Positions 11,401 to 21,308 of a stretch of 64,000 nt of DNA are shown here, in pieces. The stretch's first letter is position 1. Each line of letters begins with the position of its first letter. Source of the DNA: Prunus persica (Eukaryota; Streptophyta; Magnoliopsida; Rosales; Rosaceae); the NCBI RefSeq assembly GCF_000346465.2, contig NC_034011.1, positions 14,259,339-14,323,338 on the forward strand, given 5' to 3'. The position numbers were made by a program, and so were the translations under genes. The notes below the pieces were generated by a model. That model had not been told where the DNA came from. It saw only the letters and a list, made by a program, of their open reading frames with translations, and searched no databases.

Positions 11401-12951
11401 TTTAGAACTGACAAATTGTGCCAAAAATGCTTTTTGCATGTCGTCCCACGTCAAGATAGAGCCTGGCGGTAGCTGTGTATACCAAGTGAAAGCTGATCCT
11501 TTTAGGGATTGGACAAATTGACGCACCAGGAGAGCGTCTGACTGAGATGTCTCGCCACATGCTGAGTAAAAATGTGCCAGATGTTCATGGGGTGAGCTAT
11601 TTATGCCATCAAATTTATCAAATATGGGCCGTTGATAACCCTTCGGGAATGGTATGGCGTCATAGTGAGAAGGGAAGGGTTTTCGATACCCTTGAACAGG
11701 AGGTGCTATGGACAATTGGAACTCACGAATCCCCTCAGCAATTAATGCCTTTATGTCGTTTGAGGAAATTGTGCTTGTAGAGCTCTCTGCTTTTTCCTCT
11801 TTTGTTTGTTGTTCATGGGTCATCGATTCATTTGTTTTGCCCCTGTCTTGCTCTCCTATGACGGCTTTCCCTTTTAACTTAGCTGATAGTAACGCTATTT
11901 CTGCGTCTTTCTCTGCTAACTTCTGCTGCATTTCCCTTCGCAAGTCTTGCATCATCTCTTGGATTAAGGGCAACTGGTCCTCAGTATTAGAAGTACCAGT
12001 CATCATGACTTGCATGCTTTCCACCCCGTCATGAAGTTTGGCCCCTTGGGATACTACACAATCATTCTCTTGATTTTGAGATACGGGATCATCATAAAGA
12101 GGATTCCATTGCAAATAATCGTCCCAACGGGTTGAGTTTGGAGCGGATAACTCGGGAATAGTCATCCCCATCATGTCTCGGGATTTGGAACGAGTCAATG
12201 GACCCATGTAGGACCTTGACAGCTCTTGAGATTTCGGGACTGCCCCTCGTGATACGGGATTTTGATCCCTTGAAGCATCAGTTGTCGTCACCTTTTGCAC
12301 ATGCCTTCTTTGTGGATGAGGTATGTTCACCACCTTCTTCTCCATGATGATGGCTTTGTTTTTACCCTTAGAGGAGCACGGGTAAACCTCTTGTGATGCG
12401 GATTCCACAGCATGGGTTTTTGGACTTGACGGAGGTTCGGCCCCTTGGACCTCAGCGTTCTCCACAGAGTCGTCCTTTTGACCTTCCTCACTAGTTTCAT
12501 TGGTGAAAGTCATCAGAACAGAATCTGTAGGATATAGGTCGACCGGGATTGATCCAATCATGATTTGGACCAATTGGGTAGCATTTGTCCTCTTGGAAGT
12601 CGGCACAGCCAGGATGCTCGAGGTGTTCTTGCCTTGAGTCACAAATGGGCTTGTCCCCGAAAGCTCGGCCAAAACTGCCTCAATAGACTCCCTCTTTGCT
12701 TCTTTCTTTCTTAAAGCACGCGCAGCCCTCTTTCTTGCATTTCGGAGAGCGCTCTTGGAAGGTGCTTTCTTCAATTGGGTCTTGACAACCTTAAGAGTGA
12801 CCTGAGGCTTGACCCTCTGAATGGGCTTTGGAACGGCGCACTTGATGAGGCTCTCACCAACAATGAAAGTCTTTTTGAACCCCACTCGTTTGGTGCACGC
12901 ATTCCAGGTAGCTTCGATCTTGTGGAAGAAAATTGTAACTTGTGGTGCCAT
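5449..12951 (-). CDS. Gypsy gag-pol polyprotein (2500 codons, ends at premature TAG)
   Basis: The frame is open from 13053, but the sensible start is ATG 12951-12949 (MAPQVTIFF), giving 2500 residues. Approximate residue positions: gag capsid region 435-560; CCHC-like knuckle (CRYHRLVSHTLKDC) near 690; aspartic protease with DCGSAVNII in place of the usual DTG/DSG near 1087; reverse transcriptase 1590-1770 with YVDD near 1739; RNase H 1865-1985; second RNase H 2030-2155 with DGAARGKGAGAG, AEYEALI and GDSQLV; integrase zinc finger near 2260 and catalytic core with GLDVIG, SDNALYF and GQAEAF. All three integrase acidic residues are present. Gag and pol share one frame, so no frameshift is needed. 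The frame stops before the integrase tail (5101-5448). Confidence 0.95.
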   Translation of the reverse strand: MAPQVTIFFHKIEATWNACTKRVGFKKTFIVGESLIKCAVPKPIQRVKPQVTLKVVKTQLKKAPSKSALRNARKRAARALRKKEAKRESIEAVLAELSGTSPFVTQGKNTSSILAVPTSKRTNATQLVQIMIGSIPVDLYPTDSVLMTFTNETSEEGQKDDSVENAEVQGAEPPSSPKTHAVESASQEVYPCSSKGKNKAIIMEKKVVNIPHPQRRHVQKVTTTDASRDQNPVSRGAVPKSQELSRSYMGPLTRSKSRDMMGMTIPELSAPNSTRWDDYLQWNPLYDDPVSQNQENDCVVSQGAKLHDGVESMQVMMTGTSNTEDQLPLIQEMMQDLRREMQQKLAEKDAEIALLSAKLKGKAVIGEQDRGKTNESMTHEQQTKEEKAESSTSTISSNDIKALIAEGIREFQLSIAPPVQGYRKPFPSHYDAIPFPKGYQRPIFDKFDGINSSPHEHLAHFYSACGETSQSDALLVRQFVQSLKGSAFTWYTQLPPGSILTWDDMQKAFLAQFVSSKKKVSIMDLAQTTQKPGESANDFIMRWRSLNLQCPEKITEQSAVQMCYNNLMPDIATFVATAEPQSFDALVSKASNVERQIARQKSASQKIQFGEKKNDKKSIKGESLATFVKTEKKNDKGQNKDPPKRLTLKERKEVKYSFDDDDVEEIFDQLLASNAIALPESKRPAEANRTNDPRYCRYHRLVSHTLKDCYILKDKIQELLNKGGLEIDSSSRHHSATANMIEEKLTPITALLDGAKIAGINTDNRGTIVHACPKAPWSNDLQIPTLHELMAAPSLEIWEDSSTDEFAEGWTTFVKRAKHMAKYLPPNHRFTTRPAVKIRGMPPLKSKRRKKRVQKKVQITQEDEYEQPARVPVTLTEFLPVEFFSSESEVEEEVIQCNMVSLEEYEVDIEVDEINLRSGRSIPSADKAQQNEEADPSKTEKKPKAKEIKVFLSEKTVAGEVPPSSPKAKDSKPDTSKAKEPSQSHIVKYDILAHLKRIPAPLSVYDALQMSRELREALVMALMNPDLYKSCFKSAEVHTTETSKFCASCLAAITFGEDDFLLGSKFHNRPLYVTGEVGGTTINRILLDCGSAVNIIPLKTLHAIGMSARQLSPSMLTIQGFNQLGQKVMGSIALQMEIGDLYSDALFHVIEADTSYNVLLGRPWLHTYGVVPSTLHQCFKYLVDGEVKSVSADMDPFKGEEVNYSDAKFYSPLGLSFTQPSKVDKEKRATVETGKAQNNEVSKPSKVIQVKLKPRGASSSKVGEVPTAKAPKPKIIVKTSKKEPGEKETSSLKQTMESLMTASYTRPLRKINQSIPGGSLVISTTFGKNDGPSKRVVFHKKASLSETTSAPLKIELKGRKAKKSNAGLTVQNESGGLKVSLRRPHLEAAEPEILTNMEQAMFREDEVNIKPIRISVFKRLGGRQPPRISVFQHLENPSSSQQGKVHNKRKWKVKSQEKAVIETIKRVKIKDDLVQVNCTSCEETVDQDDSPQDIEEFIDIVQPAPPQMEEGGQATIDDLQEINLGTVDNLKPIFVSALLTPQELEEYTQLLQQYRDVFAWGYQDMPGLDPNVAVHKLGIPDEARWVKQAPRRFRPELTIQIEIEIDKLIAAGFIREVQYPTWLSNIVPVLKKTGALRICVDYRDVNDACPKDEFPLPITELLVDATTGFGALSFMDGFLGYNQIKMAPEDQEKTAFRTPKGIYCYTVMPFGLKNAGATYQRAMTVIFNDMLHNTIECYVDDLVVKTRKREHHLRDLKRVFDRLRKHQLKMNPLKCAFGVTSGSFLGFIVRHRGIEIDPSKIKAIREIPPPRNLRELQGLQGRLAYIRRFISNLSGRCQPFSKLMKKDVPLIWDQACQNALESIKRYLLNPPVLMAPIKGKPLILYIAALERSLGALLAQHNEDGKENALYYLSRTLVGAEQNYTPIEKVFLALVFAVQKLRHCILSHRVILISKADPLRYLMSKPVLSGRIAKWSLLLSEFEIKFVPQRAIKGQALADFLAAHPTPDNMELSNDLPDEEVFTTEALIWQLYFDGAARGKGAGAGVVFITPSRGLIPYSFSLLALCSNNVAEYEALIIGLEIALEMHIDYLQAYGDSQLVVRQLNGQYAVRNTTLVPYHERAKYLMSQFQDIHVSHIPRSENDKADALANLAASLTLPDERDIQITVGERYLLLPAIERIEEVVDSNVITASECEGEPDDLDWRHPIIEYLRQGKLPNDSRKKAEVRRRVTRFLYLNDTLYKRSFDGMLLRCLSKQDSTRALHDTHAGTRGAHQAGPKLPNQLKRLGYYWPTMVQDLMKFATTCKDCQLHGDFIHQPPQQLHPTTLSWPFEAWGLDVIGMIKPKSSRQHQYILAATNYFSKWAEAIPLKEVRADDVTNFIRNHIIYRYGVPSKIISDNALYFKCKSMTKLCEKYRFQHSFFASYNPSSNGQAEAFNKVLCNILKKTVSGNKRDWHERLPEALWAYRTTICNSTGCTPYNLVFGSEAVLPLEVQLPSLRVAL

Positions 12952-13034
12952 CGAATATGGTTTTGTTAACCTGTGGCATACACAAAAATAAAAACATTTA
13001 GTCACTTTATGATTGGAGATGAAAAGGTAAATGG

Positions 13035-13052
13035 ATCCCACCGGGCGTGCCA
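13035..13052 (-). other. Candidate primer-binding site of the gypsy element
   Basis: On minus it reads TGGCACGCCCGGTGGGAT, starting with the TGG expected opposite a tRNA CCA end, seven bases inside the 5' LTR. The matching tRNA could not be identified by eye. Confidence 0.6.
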
Positions 13053-13059
13053 AAAATTA

Positions 13060-16047
13060 TGTTGGAGGAAAATGTGATCCTCCTAATATAATTTCACCAC
13101 CACTAATTAAATAACGGGGTTTTATTATTTTAGGTTCGACCCATTCGAGACGCAAGTCTCTTAATTACAATCCCTTGCTTCAAGGGAACACCCTTTGATT
13201 CCATCATAAAGAAACAGAACGTGTGTGTTTGATTTTGCAACTGCTCCCAAGTCCAACCTCAGGATGCCTACGTATCCCTTGCTGGAATCAAGCCACTCGT
13301 AGTTCAAAGAATCGCAATGAATAAATGACTCATTGCGAGGGAAATTTGATTTGAATTGTATTGAGAAGTGTTTGAGTGATTTTAGCTGCATAAACCAGGG
13401 ATTCGATATGGGATTGCATTTGGGATGGTTGCATCTAGATTGAATCTCCAGACTGCCTACGTACCCTTTCAAAAGGATCAAACCAACGTAGTTCGGAATT
13501 TGGAAATTAACGGGTAAGTGTGGCCCACTAATTGAGAATTTCTGTCTGAGAGACTTGGATTTAATCTCATTAGAGTTTTCATGGGTAGATGACCCATGGA
13601 AAATTGGATGGTTTTGTACCACTTTCGTTGTTGTCAATGTCCAAGAAAAATAATGAGTAATTTTAATTATCCCATTAATTTTTCCTAAACATTGACAATT
13701 GCGTTTGGGGGTTTTCATAGGTAGATGACCTATGAGAAAAATTGGAAATTAATGGATAAGTGTGGCCCACTAATTAAGAATTTGTATTTGAGAGATTTAG
13801 AATTAATCTCAATGAAATTTGCATGGGTAGATGACCCATGGGAAATATTGGAAATTAATGGGTAAGTGTAGCCCACTAATTGAGAACTTGAATTTGAGAG
13901 ATTTGAATTTAATCTCATTGAAATTTGCATGGGTAGATGACCCATGAAAAATTGAATGGTTTTGTACCACTTTTCTGGTTGTGAATGTCCAAGAAAAATA
14001 ATGAGTAATTTTGATTATCCCATTAATTTTCCCAAAAAAAATTGACAATTGCACTTGGGAAAGTGTTTTGGCGAAATCTGGTTAAGATGAACCAGAGATT
14101 TATACTTGATTGCGGTTGCGTCTATTGGGATGTTAGACTGCCTACGTACCCTTGACGGGATCAAACCGACGTAGTTCCAAATTTGGAAATTAACGGGTAA
14201 GTGTGGCCCACTAATTGAGAATTTGTGTCTTTGGGACAATTTGGAGATTTTCATAGGTAGATGACCTATGGGAAAAATTGGAAATTAACGGGTAAGTGTA
14301 GCCCACTAATTAAGAATTTGTGTTTGAGATATTTGAATTTAATCTCATTTGGAATTTGCATGGGTAGATGACCCATGAAAAATTGGATGGTTTTGTACCA
14401 CTTTCGTTGTTGTCCATGTCCAAGAAAAATAATGAGTAATTTTAATTATCCCATTAATTCTCTACGATTGACATTTGCATTTGTATCCATGCATGATTTG
14501 GAGGATTTGAGATTAATGGGCTTTTTTGATCAACAAGACCCATTAATCCATATTGATGCTCCTTTAAAATCTTTTGGGAGTTGAGCTTAATGCTCCGCGC
14601 ATGACCAATAATTTATTTGGACTGGAGTCACTGTCACAGCATGGTTGAGTCACTTGGCACTCTTTTCTGAATAGCTTCTTTGCCACAATGGTTGATTCCC
14701 ACATTTCTTAGTGTGGCTTTTGAAGTGGTTTTGTACCCCTTGACATCTGGTGTGGTTTTGTACTACTTGAGTCTTCACTTGACGTTGAGTCTTCACTTGA
14801 CGATTTGAGAATTAATGGGCATTTTTGGAATTTAAGCCCATAATCCATCATTTACGGACTTAGGAATTGGAGACTCAAAGGAAATCTCAAACAAAGTGGC
14901 TGACGCCATTTGACTTTTCTTCCCTTATTTCGGTGCGAGTCTTCCTCTTCGTTTATTTGTTGTTGCCATGTGCAGCACCAAGCCAATCCCTCTTTCGTCT
15001 TTCTTTGGTTTTGACTTGTTTTTTTTTCCTTTGTTTTTGGTTTGCTGCACAACACCAAGCTGCCAACAAAACGTGGCTATCCTTTTTTTTCATTTTGTTT
15101 GTTTGTTGTTGCTATGTGCAACAACACCAAGCTGCCAAAACGTGGCTGTCTTCAACAACTTTTTTTTTTTAGTTCATCGTGTCTGTATGCACAAATGCTG
15201 TTTCGTTTCTCCTTTTTTTTTTTTGCTGTAACAAACCTTCGTCGCCGTACAAAATGTAAAGCCTCTCCTCCAAGCTTTTTGTTTGCTGACTTCCCATTTC
15301 CAAATGGGTCTGAAGCCAATGGTTCTGTTTAACTCAGGATTCCATGGCTGTGCTCCTTCTTTTGTTTTGACAGAGAGGGAGAAAATTGATGAGATTCTCC
15401 AAAGGCAGAGGTAGAATCCATTTTTATTTGCTGTGAAATTAAGTTTCCCCCATGGTTTTGTTTGTGGGTTTTGTACCCAGATTGGATCGGTCACAGAGTG
15501 TTTGATTGAGGGTTACACACCCATGATTGATTTTGTATCCAAGATTTGTTTTGTGGGTTTGGATGCTCAAGGCATCTGTGAGAGAAATCTCACGGTCCTG
15601 CTGCATTTAAGAACAACGAACGAAGAACTTCGTGTTTGTTACTCTCGGTAGAAATCTATCAGCAAATTCATTTGCTCTTGTATGCTCTCCTCCCCTTCCC
15701 AGCGGCTGTTCTTCCCCTGCCTTTGTGGCCTTCCAGTCTCTTTTTCAGCCTCCTGTTTTTGTGGCCTTGCACCACCGTTTTTTTATCCTTGTGCAGCCTG
15801 CCGGCTGCCCCCCTTTGTTCCTAGGCGTCATGCCTCTTATAGAGGCTATATTATGACGAGTTTGAATTCAAGCTGATGACCACTTCTCAACCGAGATACT
15901 TATCTCTTGGTGTTTCAAAACCACTGAAATACATCTATTTTATTTTTATATGTTTTTCCTGATAAGATTGCAGGAACAAAACAAATTCAATTCTAACCCA
16001 AGTCAAATTCTTGATTAATTGCTTTTGTGAAAATTTTCCGTTCAACA
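13060..16047 (-). repeat. 5' LTR of the 14 kb gypsy element
   Basis: It is 2988 bp long and the partner of 1919-4907, with TGTTGG and CAACA ends. It carries the same hairpin subrepeats, at 13580, 13716, 13822, 13928, 14252 and 14359. Differences from the partner are scattered single bases plus small indels in poly-T runs, as expected from mutation after insertion. Confidence 0.97.
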
Positions 16048-16052
16048 GCTAG

Positions 16053-17584
16053 TTATTAAGACAGACAACAGAGACTAGAAATAGAAATTATACAGACAAA
16101 AAAGAAGACACTAGATAAACCAGTGCAACTCCAATGTAAAATGAAGCCAAGTCTAAAATCTCATTTGGGGCCTACCTAATTCGCTACCCAACGACAATGT
16201 TATATCCAAGTCAAATCCTCCATGTAAATCCATCTCTCATAACGTTTTAATTGCCGATATCACCAACTTTTCAAGGGGTCACCGACGAAGCTTGCAGAGA
16301 AAATTTACAGCGTTCACGGGGTCGCTTGACCAAATTTGGCCCTCTGTTCATCCACCCTTGGAGGCTGGACATGTGGCAACTACTAATTCACTTACAAGTA
16401 TTTTTCTTATCGGACACCCTTGTAGATACATCAGTTTTGTCAGCAACAAATTGTCCAAGTTTTTACCCTTCCACATAAAAAGGGTACATGATTGATTCTC
16501 TCATTGTTTGGTTGCTAGCGATTGATGATGTTATTGATCAACCCAATAAAGTCTAGGTATGGTCCCTAGCTTTTTGGAAAACACTGAACTGCTTTATTTG
16601 CTAGATCCTTATCGAGGCAGACCAAAACAAACGAAAAAAAACAATCATCAACGTGAAACTTGATATGGGAAGGACGAGGGTTACTTCCAAATGTGAGAGA
16701 GAGACCACAGCTTGGTTCAAGTCAATGTTGGGTCCATGCGTGCAGCGTTGTTAGAAAGCAGGAAGGCACAAGAAAACCACGTGTTTATCGTCTATATCCC
16801 ATAATTCGCTCTTGATGTTGATGCTAATTATGGAAGTAATTAATATTGTATTAAGGTCTCTGGCTAATTATTCTATAATCTTAAGTGGATATGTGGGAAA
16901 AGATATATTTTTTTTTTTTAAAGTTGTTTGTGTGTTGCAAAATATCTACAGAAATAAGAATTTTATTAAAAAATAAGTGCTTGTGCTTTGCAAAACACCT
17001 ACAACATAAAGAATTGAAAACAAAAAAGTATTTGTGTTTTACAACGTGGAAAGATCATAACTCAAAAATATAAAAGCGATGCTAAATGACATCGGGGAGG
17101 AGCATTTCTCATACACACAATTATGATGCCATCAGGGTTCGAACTTGAAGCCTCTAGTCTGCAAGTCAATGCCCTTTTTCATTGGGCTAAACTCCGTTGG
17201 CGTATATACTCTCCTTAAGACTTGAGCACAATGGTCAAGTCTTTAATTTTAAATCTTTTAAAGTATTTAAAATCAAAAAATAAAGTAAAATTAAAAAAAA
17301 CAAAAATTTTAGAAAAATAAAAAATAAGAACTCTCTCCTTCCTGACCTACCCCACCCTGAGAACCTATTCTCTACGCCACCCCCTCAACAACCCTAGTCA
17401 CCATTTCTCCTTCAACTCCAACGGCAACTCATTAAAACCCAATTCTCATTTGCAACAATCCAATCCCAATCCCAATCCCAATTCAGATGTTTCTAAGAAC
17501 GCATGATAGTCGTGGTGGAGAACTACAAGTCCATGTGGTGGTGGTTGCACAGGGGAGAGAAAAAAAGGAAGAAGCTGCAGCGTT

Positions 17585-17621
<37 letters not shown>

Positions 17622-17925
17622 TTGGTTAAAATATTATTTTACTTTATTTTTTATTTTAAATACTTTGAAAGATTAAAAATTAAAGAGGGTGTATTATGGG
17701 TATTTTTGGTAGTTAAATAGGGTATATTTAGTTATTTTACATTTTAATTTAAACATTAGAGTGCCCTTAGATCATAAGTGTACTTAATTAATTTTAAGAT
17801 TCATTTAGCAGCACTCAAATATAAAATGCAGAAGAAAAAAAAATTTGATAAAATTAAGGACATCATTGAATAAATGCTTAAAATAATAATAAAATACTGT
17901 AACATTTAATTATAGGGAGGAGTCC
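16053..17925. other. Gene-free interval
   Basis: No convincing coding frame. It holds A/T-rich runs, a (GA)n microsatellite, and around 17110-17210 a sequence with a pol III B-box-like GGTTCGAACTT, resembling a worn tRNA-related repeat but with no foldable tRNA around it. Confidence 0.6.
17586..17616. repeat. (GA)n microsatellite
   Basis: About 15 GA units, followed directly by a poly-T run. It lies in a gene-free interval. Confidence 0.9.
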
Positions 17926-17929
17926 TTTC

Positions 17930-18026
17930 TCTCTCCATAGATTTTGGAGCTCCTAGAAGTCTCTCTTTTTCAATTCCTTCTTAAATTTTAGCTAAGGAGG
18001 TAATTTAAGGAGTCCATTACAGATGC
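17930..18026. repeat. Dispersed repeat copy 1 (MITE-like end)
   Basis: It shares GGAGCTCCTAGA.GTCTC and TTAAGGAGTCCATTACAGATGC-like text with 42110-42275 in the ankyrin gene intron. The two copies are diverged. Clear terminal inverted repeats and a target duplication were not found, so the family is unassigned. Confidence 0.4.
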
Positions 18027-18029
18027 CCG

Positions 18030-21000
18030 CAACCGAGCACTTCGGTTTGCCATTTTCGAAGACTGGCATTCGCTTCAACTAACTATGGTCAGTGCACCGA
18101 GTATCTGGCTTGGTTTGGTCAGTTTCGATGAGAAACCAATAGAGAGGAGTATGGTGGCAATCTCCAGATGAGAGGCAAATCGGCACAGTAATCCATCTCC
18201 AAATCTCAAGATCCGACCAGATCTAGAGATGGATGAGAGAAAGAGCACCAAAGATTATGAAGTAAAGCATCAAAGAAAAATAAAAAGGAATGGGACAGTT
18301 CTCTTAGACTTCTATTAGAATATGCCACAATAAGTGGTCAAATAATGTTCAAATTTTGTAACTGAATTAGAAACCAATCCATATAAGAAAACAAACTCAT
18401 GTATGAAAACATTTCAGGACAGAAATGGGATTTTGAAATTTGTGATCCATTCCTTCAAGCTGGAAAGAAAAGCCTTCCCTGGCATCCAAAATACAGTTCA
18501 GAAGCCAAAGGAAATCAAGAGAACCCAAAACAATACCTCCAGAGAACACAATAGCTTATGTGGTCAGCACTCTAGCCTATGTGCACAGAAGAAAATGAAG
18601 AAAATCACAGTACATAAGCTGCTCCATCTCTCTCTAAAAATAAGCCCGTTACATCCAAAAATTGGACTATCTTTCTAAACCATAAACCTAAAGTAAGATC
18701 ACGAGATTATATAAAAACTGACTATCAAAAAGGTTTAAATCCAATACATCAGGAATCCAGGATAATGTTGGATCGGCAAGGGCATAAGATGGGAGTCAAC
18801 GAAACGGGTAATTTTCATGACATGGCATTAGAAAATAATGAAGGTCAACTCAAAAGTGTTCTCAAATTCAAAGATAAAAAAGATATACTTAAGAGTAACA
18901 CGTTATCAACAAGAGATCATATGTGCAACTTAAGTTCGAACATGAGTTAACAGGCTAGTTTGTGTTTCAAATTGAGGAAAAGCACTTAATGTAGATGTTG
19001 TATATGTATAACTTACCCAAAATTTTAAGTACCTAATAAATCAGACATGCCGTTAACATACACCAAGACTTAGAATTCAACAAATAATGCAAAAAAAGAT
19101 AGTATAAGTGGTCGAGCATACCTCTGGATTTTTCATAATTTACACGAGTTAAGACTGTCGCAGGATCGTCATCACATTCTGCTCTAATATTTGCAAATAC
19201 GGCATGAAGAGAACTCCTTTAGGTGAGGATTTCGTAGAGAGATTACCCCGTTGACTTCCTGATTATAGTGAAACCACACCCCACTCTGATCTTTTCTGAC
19301 CCCTATTGTCTTCATATATATCTTCCAAATGGGCTGGGCTTTTTTTCAATGGGCCCATGCAAGAATTGGCTATGAAGTCTGAGAGTTAAATCTCATATGC
19401 ACTTGAAATTCTGACACCTCACGAACGCATTCCCACTTTCACTATCAGATTCTTGCTGCTATTTTAATCGCACCTCTACAGAATGCCATGAAATGCTAGA
19501 GCTGTTTAACATGTCCATTCAACAACGTACCATACAATGTCTGGATTGTGTCACTTCAAGTTCTTTGAAAGACCGGCCATGATACATAGGTTTCAGAGTC
19601 GCACATCATAAAAAATTGAAAGCTTAATCGTGCACATCTATACTTAGAACGAAACACAACAAAAGAAATACCACGCCATTGGATTGGATCTGCGGTAATT
19701 GGATATTCAAGAATCCATAAAGCTTCTAATGAATTATGTTGAGGTGATTCTGTGATCAATGCATTGAGGTGATAATCCCCAGTTATACATTCCCCTCATT
19801 TCTTGCAGCATATATCAAAACAGAATAAGCTACTAATTACGAATTTTTATTTTCTAATAAATTAAAACAAATATCCAGTAAGTGGCAAAACGGATTTAAA
19901 ATTTCTTTCAGTCACTAGAACTATCAATTCATACTAGGCTGTATGGATAAGTCAAAACCTTTCAAGCTTCTTACATATCAAAAGCCTTTAAAGCTGTCTT
20001 AAACAGAAAACCGCAAACGTAAACGTACATTCTTAAACAATATTAGGAAGCTTTCCTTTCTGTGCACTTCCAAAAATCCCTTGGCAACAATACAGATCAT
20101 GTGTCGAACGCTCATCTCAGTACCCACCACTGCAAATGGATTCTCCAGCACAATCCTTCAAGAAATTGTTTACCGCATATTTGCCTCCTCTCCTGCAAAA
20201 CAAACCAATCTTTCCACTCCACAAAACAACGACCACTTCCAGAGATTCTCACATAACGCAAAAGGAAGGGTTAAAAAAATACAGAAACCTACTTGAAGCT
20301 CTAATTCTATAGCTGAAAGCGCCAAAATGAAAGAGAGCAAAGGGTTCAAACCTCAGAGACTTATCTGCCTAAAAATTAACATAGTAATTTTCAGACCAAA
20401 AGCTACAATCTTGCAATTATATCTTACCTAAGCCATAGGAATTAATATAATACGTCTGCCCAAGCTGGAACAACTGTAACTACCAAGAAAAATGGGTATG
20501 TGATAAGACTGACCACAATATAAAATTAAAATAAACTTAGGGCTTGGAAACCTAAGCAGATCAAGCCCAACTTGATCAGTTCCAATGATTTCCAAAAATT
20601 AATCTGGTTCTATAGAATGATTCAAAGAAGAAGAAAAAAAAAAGGATTAATGTCTAGTTACACACTTTAAGTTAGCTATGTATAATTACACACTTTAAGT
20701 TAAAATGATAACAGCTTTTTTCTCTCTAAAACTCTAATTAAAATGTCAAGAAAGGAAAAACAAAACAGCATACAGTTTCACAAAAATTCGTTTCATGTTC
20801 CCTGGCCAGAAAATTTTAAATTTTTTTTTTTTTTTGATGCACTAGTATCTCTGTCCTATATAATGCACTGAAGCAAGAAATCAAATGTGTACTTATCAAG
20901 GAAAGATTATCCTTATAAAGTATAAAATGAGAGGGGCAACAGACAAATTAAGAGGCCAGCGATCTTAGTTTACTTCTTTGTTGATAAGAACTGATATTTG

Positions 21001-21300
21001 TTTATTCTCACCCAAGCACATCTAGCTTCGGAGTTTTGTATAGGAAGAACTTTTGATTCATCTAACTTTCACTGTTGTGCTTCCAACCAATGCAATAAAG
21101 CAGATGATAAAAACTTTAAGCTTCATTCATTACAGGTGACAACTGTAGATCCGAGTACGCACATTAAAAATGTATCTAGCAATTGGTAAAATAGAATAGT
21201 TCAACAACCTTTCATTCCCTGACTTACCATAATTCACAGAGCCAGCACCATATTCCTAATCCTGAAGTTGCTAGGATTAGAGGAGGAGACAATGAAACTT
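18030..21300. other. Gene-poor interval downstream of the PPR gene
   Basis: Only short frames without domains. One stretch near 19125-19212 on minus looks exon-like (see findings). Part of the interval nearest 21300 is probably PPR 3' untranslated sequence. Poly-A and poly-T runs are present (20634-20642, 20820-20835). Confidence 0.5.
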
Positions 21301-21308
21301 TCCAGTAA

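Larger units (their letters stand above)
1919..16047 (-). mobile_element. Near-complete Ty3-gypsy LTR retrotransposon (Tat/Ogre-like, two RNase H domains)
   Basis: Two direct LTRs (1919-4907 and 13060-16047) open with TGTTGG and close with CAACA. The element is flanked by a perfect 5-bp target duplication, GCTAG, at 1914-1918 and 16048-16052. It is transcribed on minus: 5' LTR on the right, then primer-binding site, gag-pol, 3' LTR on the left. Comparing the LTRs by eye gives about twenty differences in 2989 bp, so the insertion is young. Coding order is gag, protease, reverse transcriptase, RNase H, a second archaeal-type RNase H, integrase. The second RNase H is the known hallmark of the Tat lineage. 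One in-frame TAG is the only break I see. Confidence 0.97.

Noticed and set aside
12952..13053. Gag start at 13053
   Set aside because: The first ~34 codons read through the primer-binding site region, so ATG 12951 is the sensible start.
17110..17210. B-box-like GGTTCGAACTT, possible SINE or tRNA
   Set aside because: No clear A box at the right distance, no poly-A tail with target duplication, no cloverleaf.
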